A stretch of 64,000 nucleotides of DNA from Clostridia bacterium (GTDB lineage Bacteria; Bacillota; Clostridia; UMGS1883; UMGS1540), in contig JAFZQX010000004.1 in the NCBI GenBank assembly GCA_017620205.1, positions 1 through 64,000 on the forward strand. The letters run 5' to 3'. Shown in pieces: positions 35,041-43,529 of this stretch; the first letter of the stretch is position 1, and each line of letters begins with the position of its first letter. The notes under the pieces were generated by a model, which saw only the letters and a program-made list of their open reading frames with translations, had not been told where the DNA came from and did not search any database. The translations under genes were made by a program, and so were the position numbers.

Positions 35041-35277
35041 ATGAAAAAAATATTTGGTTTAACAGTTTTATCATTAATTCTGTCGCTTTCAATAACAGGT
35101 TGCGGCATACCGGGAAGTCACAGTAAGTACTGTACGGTTCCCGGCTGCCCACAAGAAAGCGCAAGTGGAGCTGATTATTGTTACCGTCATAAATGCTTTA
35201 ATTCAAGCTGCAAAAACAGAGCTGTTACAGATTACGGCTATTGTACCGAGTGCTTAAAAAGAGCATCAAAAAAATAG
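35041..35277 (+). CDS. Small cysteine-rich lipoprotein with duplicated zinc-knuckle motif
   Basis: A 78-residue exported protein: signal peptide with lipobox SITGC, then two tandem copies of the spacing C-x4-C-x10-C-x2-[H/C]. The first is CTVPGC to CYRH and the second CFNSSC to CTEC. This looks like two small metal-binding knuckles or disulfide loops on the outer face of the membrane. AAAGGAG precedes the ATG. It follows the duplicated fragment and is 12 bases before a small membrane protein. Function unknown. Confidence 0.68.
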   Translation: MKKIFGLTVLSLILSLSITGCGIPGSHSKYCTVPGCPQESASGADYCYRHKCFNSSCKNRAVTDYGYCTECLKRASKK

Positions 35278-35289
35278 GAGGATTTCATA

Positions 35290-35475
35290 ATGAAATGGTT
35301 AGGCACAATTCTTTGGATTATCGGACTTTTAGGTATAAGTTATATTGTTTCTGAAGTTAACATTGACGTCACGGAATTTACAACATTTCCACTTTTTATT
35401 TTATGGTGCGGTTTGACAATGGGCCTTGGAGGCTTTCTAATTAATAGCGGCTCAAAGCATAAAGAAGAAAAATAA
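35290..35475 (+). CDS. Small two-helix membrane protein
   Basis: A 61-residue protein with two hydrophobic segments (about 4-22 and 33-52) joined by a short acidic loop (EVNIDVTEFT) and ending in a basic tail (KHKEEK). AGGAGG lies eight bases before the ATG and its stop codon directly abuts the ribosome-site region of the next lipoprotein gene. No family recognised; it may assist the neighbouring lipoproteins. Confidence 0.6.
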   Translation: MKWLGTILWIIGLLGISYIVSEVNIDVTEFTTFPLFILWCGLTMGLGGFLINSGSKHKEEK

Positions 35476-35490
35476 ATGGAGGCACTTTGC

Positions 35491-35877
35491 ATGAAAAGAA
35501 TTATTACTGTTTTAACTACAATTGTATTTATTATTTGCTTATGCTCTTGCGGCTCGGGCGGCAAAAACGAGTCTACATCTTATACAAACAATGATATTCA
35601 GGGCTGGTGGTATGATGATTCCGGCTTGGTATGGGGCTTTAAGGGCGATGACTATATCTTGCAAAGTACAATTGCAGGAACGGTCGGAGCCGGAACTTTT
35701 AAAATTGACGGCGACAAACTAAGCCTCAGCCCAAAAGACGGTTACGATTTTGGAGCAAAAAGTTATAATATCAAAATAGCAAGCGAAAAACTGACACTCA
35801 AACCTTCTGATAAAGAAGGAGAAACAACCAACTGGAGAAAAATCAGCGAAGACGAAGTAAAGAAAATATTCGGATAA
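35491..35877 (+). CDS. Lipoprotein with a QGxW domain
   Basis: A 128-residue exported lipoprotein: signal peptide with lipobox CLCSC, a short linker, then the same domain as the genes at 31366 and 32185. It begins IQGWWYDDSG, continues GAGTFKIDGDKLSL and ends WRKISEDEVKKIF. The ATG at 35491 follows GGAGG by eight bases; the ATG that overlaps that GGAGG is rejected. It ends the lipoprotein nest and is followed by a terminator. Function unknown. Confidence 0.7.
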   Translation: MKRIITVLTTIVFIICLCSCGSGGKNESTSYTNNDIQGWWYDDSGLVWGFKGDDYILQSTIAGTVGAGTFKIDGDKLSLSPKDGYDFGAKSYNIKIASEKLTLKPSDKEGETTNWRKISEDEVKKIFG

Positions 35878-35880
35878 TTA

Positions 35881-35906
35881 GGCGTGCCGTAAGGCACGCC
35901 CTTTTT
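35881..35906 (+). terminator. Terminator, palindrome copy 1
   Basis: GGCGTGCC (35881-35888), loop GTAA, GGCACGCC (35893-35900), then CTTTTT. The same 8-bp stem recurs at 37006 and 37268. Confidence 0.85.
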
Positions 35907-35970
35907 CACCTTTTCTTCGACAAAAACATATAATATAATGCGGGTTTCGCAAAAAAAAGGAGGAAAACAA

Positions 35971-36165
35971 ATGGATAACTATATTTGTCCCGAAAACAAA
36001 TGTAACTTAAAGCTTGCTTACTCTTATGTTCCAATACAGAAAATAGGCAGCGTATATTCAAACACCGAAGCGCTGAGAAACGGTACACTCTTCCCTGAGC
36101 TTAACTTGCCTCTCGGCGTTTACGGAGTATTTACAAAAAAAGGAGTGCTTGAAGATGGAGAATAA
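35971..36165 (+). CDS. cotJA: Spore coat-associated protein CotJA
   Basis: A 64-residue protein of the CotJA family, a component of the inner spore coat needed with CotJC. The conserved middle (LAYSYVPIQKIGSVYSNTEALRNGTLFPEL) and LPLGVYG end are typical. The start at 35971 follows AAAGGAGG. It overlaps cotJB by 11 bases. In Bacillus the cotJ operon is under mother-cell SigE control; the upstream sequence here is too A/T-rich to call a SigE site with confidence. Confidence 0.88.
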   Translation: MDNYICPENKCNLKLAYSYVPIQKIGSVYSNTEALRNGTLFPELNLPLGVYGVFTKKGVLEDGE

Positions 36166-36400
36166 CAGACAGGCATCTCTTAAAAACTTAATGGCGGCAG
36201 ATTTCACCGCTTATGAACTGCAGCTTTATTTAGATACGCATCCGGACGATAAGGACGCAATGACAAAATATACGGAAGCAGTTAAAAAAGCAGCAGTTTT
36301 AAGAACTGAATACGAAAACATGTACGGCCCGATTACAGCAGCGTCAGCTGCAGGTAAACTTCCGTGGCAGTGGATAGTATCACCGTGGAACTGGGAATAA
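36155..36400 (+). CDS. cotJB: Spore coat protein CotJB
   Basis: An 81-residue CotJB family protein. The family pattern DFTAYELQLYLDTHPDDKDA and the ending PWQWIVSPWNWE are clear. The ATG at 36155 has AGGAG nine bases upstream; a TTG two codons earlier is too close to it. It lies between cotJA and cotJC in the standard order. Confidence 0.9.
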   Translation: MENNRQASLKNLMAADFTAYELQLYLDTHPDDKDAMTKYTEAVKKAAVLRTEYENMYGPITAASAAGKLPWQWIVSPWNWE

Positions 36401-36412
36401 GGAGGAAAATAT

Positions 36413-36997
36413 ATGTGGGCATACGAAAAGAAATTACAATATCCGATAAAGATTAAAAACACAAACGCACAGCTTGCAAAGTTTATAGCAAGTCAATACG
36501 GCGGACCGGACGGCGAACTTGGAGCATCACTTCGCTATCTCTCACAGAGATTTACAATGCCCGATAACGTTACAAAAGGCATATTAAACGATATCGGCAC
36601 GGAGGAGCTTGCGCATCTTGAAATGATAGGCTCAATTATATATCAGCTTACAAGAAATCTAACCGCTGACGAAGCAAAAGCACAGGGTTTCGGCGATTAT
36701 TATGTTGACCATAACACGGCTGTTTACCCCGTAAACGCATCGGGAGTTCCGTTTACAGCATCATATGTACAAAGCAAAGCGGACGTTATAGCAGACCTAA
36801 CAGAGGACTTAGCGGCCGAGCAAAAGGCGCGCGCAACTTACGATAATATTTTAAGACTTTGTGACGACCCGGATGTTAAAGATCCGATAAAATTCCTCCG
36901 TGAACGCGAAATTGTACATTTCCAACGTTTCGGAGAAGCACTTACAAGGATTCAAGACGGCATAATGGATAAACGTACTTTTTATATGAATAAGTAA
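36413..36997 (+). CDS. cotJC: Spore coat protein CotJC, manganese catalase-like
   Basis: A 194-residue protein of the manganese catalase family found in spore coats. The four-helix ferritin-like fold is suggested by the metal-ligand stretches GELGASLRYLSQRF, GTEELAHLEMI and REIVHFQRFGEAL, each with a Glu or Glu/His pair. It may remove peroxide at the spore surface. GGAGG lies eight bases before the ATG. Confidence 0.92.
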   Translation: MWAYEKKLQYPIKIKNTNAQLAKFIASQYGGPDGELGASLRYLSQRFTMPDNVTKGILNDIGTEELAHLEMIGSIIYQLTRNLTADEAKAQGFGDYYVDHNTAVYPVNASGVPFTASYVQSKADVIADLTEDLAAEQKARATYDNILRLCDDPDVKDPIKFLREREIVHFQRFGEALTRIQDGIMDKRTFYMNK

Positions 36998-37005
36998 TAA
37001 ACAAA

Positions 37006-37025
37006 GGCGTGCCGCACGGCACGCC
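37006..37025 (+). terminator. Hairpin after cotJC, palindrome copy 2
   Basis: GGCGTGCC (37006-37013), loop GCAC, GGCACGCC (37018-37025). Unlike copy 1 it has no T run behind it. It lies eight bases after the cotJC stop. Confidence 0.6.
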
Positions 37026-37267
37026 TCAGACGGCTGACAAACTAGGTCTACCGCAAGGGAAACTTATTCTGTCAGAAATTTAAAAGAATATACACAGTTT
37101 TGTGTTTTCAAATCCGGCCCCAAGAGATTTTCGAAATCCCTTGGGGCAGCTTGCTTTCCGCGAATTAAAGCTCTACCGTACCAACGTACGCCGACGAATT
37201 TGAATTCGCGAAATATCCCGTCGTTTCTCAGCGTCCTATCAGATTTATGACTTTGTCATAAATCGAA
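37026..37267. repeat. Gene-free, hairpin-rich island between cotJC and the HAD gene
   Basis: No gene is visible on either strand. The stretch is packed with inverted repeats: CTGACA/TGTCAG (37034-37075); GCCCCAAG-GATTT/AAATC-CTTGGGGC (37117-37147); CGCGAATT/AATTCGCG (37159-37210); CGACG/CGTCG (37192-37223); and a perfect 10-bp stem GATTTATGAC/GTCATAAATC (37242-37264). It is bounded by copies 2 and 3 of the GGCGTGCC palindrome. It could be a decayed or non-autonomous mobile element, or a structured RNA. Confidence 0.5.
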
Positions 37268-37287
37268 GGCGTGCCAAAAGGCACGCC
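37268..37287. terminator. Palindrome copy 3, before the HAD gene
   Basis: GGCGTGCC (37268-37275), loop AAAA, GGCACGCC (37280-37287). It lies five bases beyond the leftward HAD gene's stop and may serve as that operon's terminator. Confidence 0.6.
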
Positions 37288-37292
37288 TTATA

Positions 37293-37847
37293 TTACCACT
37301 TTGATATTTTATTTCCTTTAACAATAAAAGCTTTCTCAGCCAAATTTGCAAGCGGTTTGTCCGAACGCGAGTCTGAGTAAAACTCTTCAATATGAAAACC
37401 GGGATGTTCCGTTTTAAGACGATTAACCTTTTCTTCTCCGTAGCAGTTTTCTCCTTCCGTTTTGCCGCTTAGTTTGTCAACTCTTGAAGCAATCAGGTTT
37501 ATACCGAGTTTTTTACATATAGGAGTCAGCAGGAACTCCGGTGACGCTGAAATAACCAAATCGCTTTCATTTTTGTTCTCTAAATACCATTTTTTAACAT
37601 TATCACTATGAGTATCCCAAAACAAATTAACTTCGTCATCAATGTTTTTTATGCACTTAAAGAAAGAATAGAACTTTTCCTTAAATCTTGTCTTTGATAT
37701 GTTCTTCAGCAGTGAAAATCTAAAATACATAAAACCCTGATACGGCAAATATTTAATTATCACCGGGTGTCTCCTAAGGCAAAAGTAATAAAAGTCTCTT
37801 GTGCTGTCGCCGTTATATATAGTTTTGTCAAAATCATATACATTCAT
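37293..37847 (-). CDS. HAD family phosphatase
   Basis: A 184-residue hydrolase of the haloacid dehalogenase superfamily (HAD-IB type). Motif I is VYDFDKTI with the nucleophile Asp near residue 5, motif II is VISASPEF (Ser), and the last motif is FYSDSRSDKPL (Asp pair). A helical cap lies between. Substrate unknown; relatives act on phosphoserine or phospholipid head groups. It is the last gene of the leftward pur-queH group, 11 bases after queH. Confidence 0.85.
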   Translation of the reverse strand: MNVYDFDKTIYNGDSTRDFYYFCLRRHPVIIKYLPYQGFMYFRFSLLKNISKTRFKEKFYSFFKCIKNIDDEVNLFWDTHSDNVKKWYLENKNESDLVISASPEFLLTPICKKLGINLIASRVDKLSGKTEGENCYGEEKVNRLKTEHPGFHIEEFYSDSRSDKPLANLAEKAFIVKGNKISKW

Positions 37848-37858
37848 ATTCTTACCCT

Positions 37859-38464
37859 TTAATCCTTCTTTGAGAAAACACAGCCGCAGTAGTTTTGTCT
37901 GTAAAGATTATATTGTTTTGAAAGCTCTATGGATTTTTTGTAACCTTCGTTTTTCTTAAAATCAGAAAATAAAAACTTTACATCTTCACCTTCGGCAACA
38001 TTTAAACCAATTGTATTCAGCTTCTCCGCTGATTTATGAGGACTGACTGAAAGCGTAGTCGTAAAATAGTCACACTCATGCTCTTTTGCAGTATTTAGTG
38101 CTTCTTCAAGGCGCATTCTAAAGCAAACAGTGCACCTGTCACCGCCTTCAGGCGCTTCTTCAAGACCTTTAATAAGCTCCAAAAACCTTTCATGGTCATA
38201 TCTGCCTTCCGCAAATTCAACTTTATGTTTAAACGGCATTTCGGACAAAAGTCTTTTCTGCTCCTCCACCCTCTTTTTGTATTCATCAAAAGGAGAAATA
38301 TTCGGATTATAATAGAAAAGCACTATGTCAAAATATTCCGTAAGGTAGCTTAAAACATAGCTGCTGCAAGGTGCGCAGCAGCTATGAAGCAAAAGGCGGG
38401 GCACCCTGCCTTCCGACTTTATTTTATTCAGTTCTTCTTTTAATAATAAACTGTAAGTTGTCAT
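37859..38464 (-). CDS. queH: Epoxyqueuosine reductase QueH
   Basis: Reduces epoxyqueuosine to queuosine in tRNA, the final step of queuosine synthesis, without cobalamin. The 201 residues carry the QueH cysteine signatures: LLHSCCAPCSS near residue 28 and DRCTVCFRMR near 110. Family segments TTTLSVSPHKSAEKLN and YRQNYCGCVFS at the C-terminus are also present. These cysteines hold an Fe-S cluster and an extra metal in known QueH. It follows purL by 15 bases. Confidence 0.92.
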   Translation of the reverse strand: MTTYSLLLKEELNKIKSEGRVPRLLLHSCCAPCSSYVLSYLTEYFDIVLFYYNPNISPFDEYKKRVEEQKRLLSEMPFKHKVEFAEGRYDHERFLELIKGLEEAPEGGDRCTVCFRMRLEEALNTAKEHECDYFTTTLSVSPHKSAEKLNTIGLNVAEGEDVKFLFSDFKKNEGYKKSIELSKQYNLYRQNYCGCVFSKKD

Positions 38465-38479
38465 ATAAAATCACACAAA

Positions 38480-41400
38480 TCAGATTTTAAAATAATCAAC
38501 AGCGCTTTCAAAGAGGCCCATATCATAATTGCCCGGTACGTTTTTGTAAAGACCGTAGCCAATTCTTTCGGAATGACCCATTTTACCGAGTATTCTGCCG
38601 TCGGGAGATGTAATGCCTTCAATAGCGCATGTAGAACCGTTCGGGTTAAAGTGAATATCGTTTGTCGGCATATCACCGAAATCAACGTACTGCGTTGCTA
38701 TCTGACCGTTTTTCTTTAAGGTGTCTATCATATCGTCGCTTGCGATAAATCTGCCTTCACCGTGCGAAATAGGCACTGTATAAACATCTCCGACTTTACA
38801 TTTTGAAAGCCACGGTGATTTATTAGATGCAACTCTTGTGCGTACAAGGCGCGACTGATGGCGCGCTATTGTGTTAAATGTTAAGGTCGGGCAAGTATCG
38901 TCAGTATCTATTATTTCACCGAACGGAACAAGACCAAGCTTTATAAGAGCCTGAAAACCGTTACAGATACCGCACATAAGACCGTCACGGTTTTTAAGTA
39001 ATTCGTTTACGCCGTTTTTAATTTCTTCATTACGGAAGAACGCTGTAATAAATTTACCGGAACCGTCAGGTTCGTCACCGCCGGAAAAGCCGCCGGGGAT
39101 AAATACTATCTGCGCGTCCGAAAGCTTTTTAGCAAAATATTTAACGCTTTCGGAAATATCATTTGCAGAAAGGTTTCTTATAACTATAATCTCAGGATCT
39201 GCGCCTGCACGGCTTAAAGCCTTCGCCGTGTCATATTCGCAGTTAGTACCCGGGAACACCGGAATTAATACGCGAGGTTTAGCTACGCCCTGTTTCGGAG
39301 CCACTTGCTTTGTGCTGAAGAAGCTAAAAGTCGGAACCGGTTTGTTGTCTGTCTTTATATTACAACTGTAAACACTTTCAAGTTTATTTTCATAAATATC
39401 GAGAAGCTCTGTAAGATCTACGCTTTCGCCGCCAAGTGTTATAGATTTTTCTGCTGTTACTTCGCCAAGAATAGTTCCAACTTCAGTGTCATCTGCAAGT
39501 TCTAATATAAACGAGCCGTAGTTATATCCGAAAATGTCATTTACACTTATGTCATCTGCAAACTTAAAACCGAGGCTGTTACCAAACGCCATTTTCATAA
39601 TGCACTCTGCCACGCCGCCGTAAGAGGGTGTGTTTGCGGATATTACGCTGCCGCTTCTGACAAGTTTTGAAACCAAATCAAAGTTTTTAAGAAGTTCTTC
39701 CGTTTTCGGCAAGCCGTTTTCGTCAAGATCTGTTTTAAGTATAGCAACACGGTTTCCTGCCTTTTTAAATTCGGGTGAAATGATGTTATCTATGTTTTCT
39801 GTTGTAACCGCAAATGAAACAAGCGTAGGCGGAACGTCAAGCTTTTCAAAAGAGCCACTCATAGAGTCCTTACCGCCTATAGCCGCAATACCGAGTTGAA
39901 GCTGTGCACGGAATGCGCCGAGCAGAGCAGACATCGGTTTGCCCCAACGTTTCGGATCCGTCATCGGTTTTTCAAAGTATTCCTGGAACGTAAGATACGT
40001 TTCTTTAAAGTCCGCACCGCAGGCTATAAGCTTACAAACAGATTCTATAACAGCCATATATGCGCCGTGATACGGGCTTTTTTCGGAAATAAACGGGTTG
40101 AATCCCCATGACATCAGCGAGCATGTTTTGGTTTCTTTCTGCTCTGTTGATATCTTTGTAACCATAGCAGGCGGAGGCGTTAACTGATTCTTGCCGCCGA
40201 AGGGCATAAGTATGGTGCCCGCACCGATGGTTGAGTCAAAACGTTCGGAAAGTCCGCGCTTTGAACAAGCGTTTAAATCACCTGCAAGCTTTTTATATTC
40301 ATCTGTAAAGCTGCCTGAAACAGCCTTTTCATAGTTTCCGGGAGCAGCTGTAATAATATTTATATGCTTCTGCGCACCGTTTGAATTTAAGAATTCTCTT
40401 GTTATATTAACTATAGTCTTTCCGCACCAGCTCATGGTAAGACGCGGTTCTTCCGTAACAACGGCTACAACCGTTGCTTCAAGATTTTCTTTTGCGGCAA
40501 GTGCTTTGAATTTATCAACATCGTCAGCCGCAACAACAACTGCCATTCTCTCCTGGCTTTCGCTTATAGCGAGTTCTGTACCGTCAAGGCCGTCATATTT
40601 TTTCGGAACAGCGTCAAGGTTTATCTTAATTCCGTCCGCAAGCTCGCCGATAGCAACGGATACGCCGCCTGCGCCAAAGTCGTTACAGCGCTTTATAAGA
40701 AGCGAAGCTTCTTTGTTTCTGAAAAGTCTCTGGAGTTTGCGTTCTTCCGGAGCATTACCCTTTTGAACTTCTGCACCGCAGTTTTCTATAGATTTTAAGT
40801 TGTGAGATTTTGAAGAGCCCGTTGCGCCGCCGCAGCCGTCGCGTCCTGTCCTGCCGCCCAAAAGTATAATAATATCTCCTGCTATGGGACATTCTCTGCG
40901 AACATTTTCTATAGGAGCTGCGCCAACAACAGCGCCAATCTCCATTCTTTTTGCGGCATAGCCGTCATGGTAGATCTCGTCAACCTGTCCTGTTGCAAGA
41001 CCTATCTGGTTGCCGTATGAACTGTAGCCCGCAGCCGCAGATTTTACAAGCTTTCTCTGCGGAAGCTTGCCCTCGAGCGTTTCGGAAACGGGTCGTGTGG
41101 GATCTGCCGCGCCTGTAACTCTCATAGCGGAGTAAACGTAAGCTCTGCCCGAAAGCGGATCACGGATAGCGCCGCCAATACATGTTGCCGCGCCGCCGAA
41201 AGGCTCAATTTCTGTGGGATGATTATGAGTTTCGTTTTTAAACAGCAGGAGCCATTTTTCAGTTTTGCCTTCGGATTCAACATCTATTTTAACCGTGCAG
41301 GCATTTATCTCGTCAGACTCATCGAGTCCGTCAAGCTTGCCCTGGGTTTTTAAGTATTTACCTGCAATTGTCGCTATGTTCATAAGATTTATAGGCTTTG

Positions 41401-42175
41401 TAACGCCAAGCTCTTCTCTTACATTAAGATATTCATTATAAGCGTTTTCCAAAATCTTATCTTCGAATTTAACACTGTCTATTGTAGTTAAAAACGTTGT
41501 GTGTCTGCAGTGGTCCGACCAATACGTGTCAATCATTTTGATTTCTGTTATAGTAGGATCTCTTTGCTCTTTTACGAAGTATTCCTGGCAGAATTTGATA
41601 TCATCAAAATCCATCGCAAGTCCGCGTTTATCAATAAAATCGCGAAGCTCACCGTCGCCGTATTTGCAGAATCCCGTAAGCACTTCGACTTCGTCGGGAA
41701 TGTTATACTGCATCTTAAGCGTTTCGGGCATCTCTAAACTTGCCTCACGGCTTTCAACAGGGTTTATAACGTACTTTTTGAAGTTTTCAAGCTCTTCGGC
41801 AGTAAGATTTCCGTATAAAAGATAAACTTTAGCGCTGTGAACCGTCGGTCTGTCGCCCTGTGATATAATCTGAATACACTGTGCCGCAGAATCTGCCCTC
41901 TGATCAAACTGACCGGGCAAAAACTCAACGGCGAATACATTTTCCGCGCCGCGCGTATCAATTTCAGCGGAAGCCGTGTCCTGCTGCGGCTCGGAGAAAA
42001 CAGTGCCTATAGCGTAATCAAAAAGCGCTTTTTCAATATTTTCAACGTCATATCTGTTTACAACTCTTAAATCTGTTAAATTCTTAATCTGTAAAAATTC
42101 TTTTGCATCGGAGAGCAAATCACGCGCTTCGTTTGCAAGTTCTTTTTTCTTTTCAACATATACTCTGTATACCAT
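38480..42175 (-). CDS. purL: Phosphoribosylformylglycinamidine synthase, single chain
   Basis: Converts FGAR, glutamine and ATP to FGAM, the fourth step of purine synthesis. At 1231 residues it is the large one-chain type, with the synthase domains first (SDHCRHTTF, FKNETHNHPTEIEPFGGAATC near residue 290) and a class I glutaminase at the C-terminus (MCGICNGFQALI with the catalytic Cys, SHGEGRF with His). Many Firmicutes instead use PurS-PurL-PurQ; the one-chain form is frequent in Clostridia. It starts three bases after purD. Confidence 0.97.
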   Translation of the reverse strand: MVYRVYVEKKKELANEARDLLSDAKEFLQIKNLTDLRVVNRYDVENIEKALFDYAIGTVFSEPQQDTASAEIDTRGAENVFAVEFLPGQFDQRADSAAQCIQIISQGDRPTVHSAKVYLLYGNLTAEELENFKKYVINPVESREASLEMPETLKMQYNIPDEVEVLTGFCKYGDGELRDFIDKRGLAMDFDDIKFCQEYFVKEQRDPTITEIKMIDTYWSDHCRHTTFLTTIDSVKFEDKILENAYNEYLNVREELGVTKPINLMNIATIAGKYLKTQGKLDGLDESDEINACTVKIDVESEGKTEKWLLLFKNETHNHPTEIEPFGGAATCIGGAIRDPLSGRAYVYSAMRVTGAADPTRPVSETLEGKLPQRKLVKSAAAGYSSYGNQIGLATGQVDEIYHDGYAAKRMEIGAVVGAAPIENVRRECPIAGDIIILLGGRTGRDGCGGATGSSKSHNLKSIENCGAEVQKGNAPEERKLQRLFRNKEASLLIKRCNDFGAGGVSVAIGELADGIKINLDAVPKKYDGLDGTELAISESQERMAVVVAADDVDKFKALAAKENLEATVVAVVTEEPRLTMSWCGKTIVNITREFLNSNGAQKHINIITAAPGNYEKAVSGSFTDEYKKLAGDLNACSKRGLSERFDSTIGAGTILMPFGGKNQLTPPPAMVTKISTEQKETKTCSLMSWGFNPFISEKSPYHGAYMAVIESVCKLIACGADFKETYLTFQEYFEKPMTDPKRWGKPMSALLGAFRAQLQLGIAAIGGKDSMSGSFEKLDVPPTLVSFAVTTENIDNIISPEFKKAGNRVAILKTDLDENGLPKTEELLKNFDLVSKLVRSGSVISANTPSYGGVAECIMKMAFGNSLGFKFADDISVNDIFGYNYGSFILELADDTEVGTILGEVTAEKSITLGGESVDLTELLDIYENKLESVYSCNIKTDNKPVPTFSFFSTKQVAPKQGVAKPRVLIPVFPGTNCEYDTAKALSRAGADPEIIVIRNLSANDISESVKYFAKKLSDAQIVFIPGGFSGGDEPDGSGKFITAFFRNEEIKNGVNELLKNRDGLMCGICNGFQALIKLGLVPFGEIIDTDDTCPTLTFNTIARHQSRLVRTRVASNKSPWLSKCKVGDVYTVPISHGEGRFIASDDMIDTLKKNGQIATQYVDFGDMPTNDIHFNPNGSTCAIEGITSPDGRILGKMGHSERIGYGLYKNVPGNYDMGLFESAVDYFKI

Positions 42176-42178
42176 AAT

Positions 42179-43444
42179 TTACCCCCTATAAGCAGCAAGT
42201 GCTTTTTTGCCTATATCTTTTCTGTAAAAAGCATTTTTAAAGCTTACTTTTTCAACTGTTGCGTAAGATTTTTCAATAGCCCTATCAAGTGTTTCGGCAA
42301 TTTCAGTAACGCCCAAAACTCTGCCGCCGTTTGTCAAAAGCTTTCCGTTCTCGAGCTTTGCGCCTGCTACGAATATGCCGCTGTCATCTGAGGGCATTGT
42401 GATTTCAAATCCCTTTTCGTATGACTTCGGATAGCCTTCCGATGCCATTACCACACAGCAAGCGTATTCATCTGCAAATTTAACTTCTGCATCTGCAAGC
42501 TTGCCGTCCGATACAGCTTTCATAATATCAAACAAGTCGCTTTTAAGAAGCGGCAGTACAACCTGCGTTTCAGGATCACCGAAACGGCAGTTATATTCTA
42601 TTACTTTCGGTCCGTCCTTTGTTATCATAAGTCCGAAATAGAGACAGCCCGAAAAAGGTCTCCCCTCTTTGTTCATAGCTTCGATAGTCGGAATGAATAT
42701 TTTTTCCATACAATCTTTGGCTACTTCTTTTGTATAATAAGGATTCGGAGCAACCGTACCCATACCGCCGGTATTTAAGCCTTTGTCGCCGTCAAGCGCT
42801 CTTTTATGATCCATAGAAGATACCATAGGTACAATGGTTTTTGAGTCGGTAAAGCTCAAAACGGAAACCTCAGGTCCTTCAAGATATTCTTCAATAACAA
42901 CTCTGCTTCCGCTTTCACCGAAAACCTTATCTTCCATCATGGATTTAACAGCTTCTTTTGCGTCCTCTCTCGTCTCGGCGATTATAACGCCTTTGCCGAG
43001 TGCAAGACCGTCCGCCTTAATAACGGTAGGTATCTTTGCGGTGTCAAGATACGAAAGCGCTTCGTTCATATCTTCAAAAACTTCGTACTGCGCCGTCGGA
43101 ATTCCGTATTTTTTCATGAGATTTTTGGAAAACACCTTACTGCCTTCAATTATTGCCGCGTTTTTTCTCGGTCCGAAGCATTTTATACCCTTTGCTTCGA
43201 GCGCGTCAACAGCGCCTAAAACAAGCGGATCATCGGGAGCAACAACCGCGAATTCAATATTTTCTGATACTGCAAAATCAACTATTTTGTCAATATCCTT
43301 AGCTCCGATATTTACGCACTCTGCGTCTTTTGCAATGCCGCCGTTTCCGGGTACTGCGTATATTTTATCTATTGTTTTATTTTCTTTAAGTTTTTTAATA
43401 ATAGCGTGTTCGCGTCCGCCGCCGCCGACTACCAAAACCTTCAT
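42179..43444 (-). CDS. purD: Phosphoribosylamine-glycine ligase
   Basis: Second step of purine synthesis: joins glycine to phosphoribosylamine with ATP. 421 residues, the standard length, ATP-grasp fold. VVGGGGREHA at the N-terminus, KADGLALGKGV and EEYLEGPEVSVLSF in the ATP-grasp core, and EYNCRFGDPETQ with metal ligands are all present. I use the ATG at 43444 (MKVLVVGG); a TTG three codons upstream is less likely. A stem-loop lies between it and the previous gene. Confidence 0.96.
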   Translation of the reverse strand: MKVLVVGGGGREHAIIKKLKENKTIDKIYAVPGNGGIAKDAECVNIGAKDIDKIVDFAVSENIEFAVVAPDDPLVLGAVDALEAKGIKCFGPRKNAAIIEGSKVFSKNLMKKYGIPTAQYEVFEDMNEALSYLDTAKIPTVIKADGLALGKGVIIAETREDAKEAVKSMMEDKVFGESGSRVVIEEYLEGPEVSVLSFTDSKTIVPMVSSMDHKRALDGDKGLNTGGMGTVAPNPYYTKEVAKDCMEKIFIPTIEAMNKEGRPFSGCLYFGLMITKDGPKVIEYNCRFGDPETQVVLPLLKSDLFDIMKAVSDGKLADAEVKFADEYACCVVMASEGYPKSYEKGFEITMPSDDSGIFVAGAKLENGKLLTNGGRVLGVTEIAETLDRAIEKSYATVEKVSFKNAFYRKDIGKKALAAYRG

Positions 43445-43488
43445 AGCTCTCAAAATCCTTTCTTTAATTATGGGTATCTAAAACAGTT

Positions 43489-43518
43489 TTACACCTTACC
43501 CGAATGTGTAAGGTGTAA
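43489..43518 (-). other. Intercistronic hairpin within the pur operon
   Basis: TTACACCTTAC (43489-43499) and GTAAGGTGTAA (43508-43518) form a perfect 11-bp stem with an 8-base loop, without a following T run. It could reduce or protect the downstream purD-purL part of the mRNA. Confidence 0.55.
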
Positions 43519-43529
43519 TTCTTTAAGTA

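Noticed and set aside
37026-37267. Insertion sequence between cotJC and the HAD gene
   Set aside because: No transposase frame or target-site duplication can be seen; it is listed only as a hairpin-rich island.
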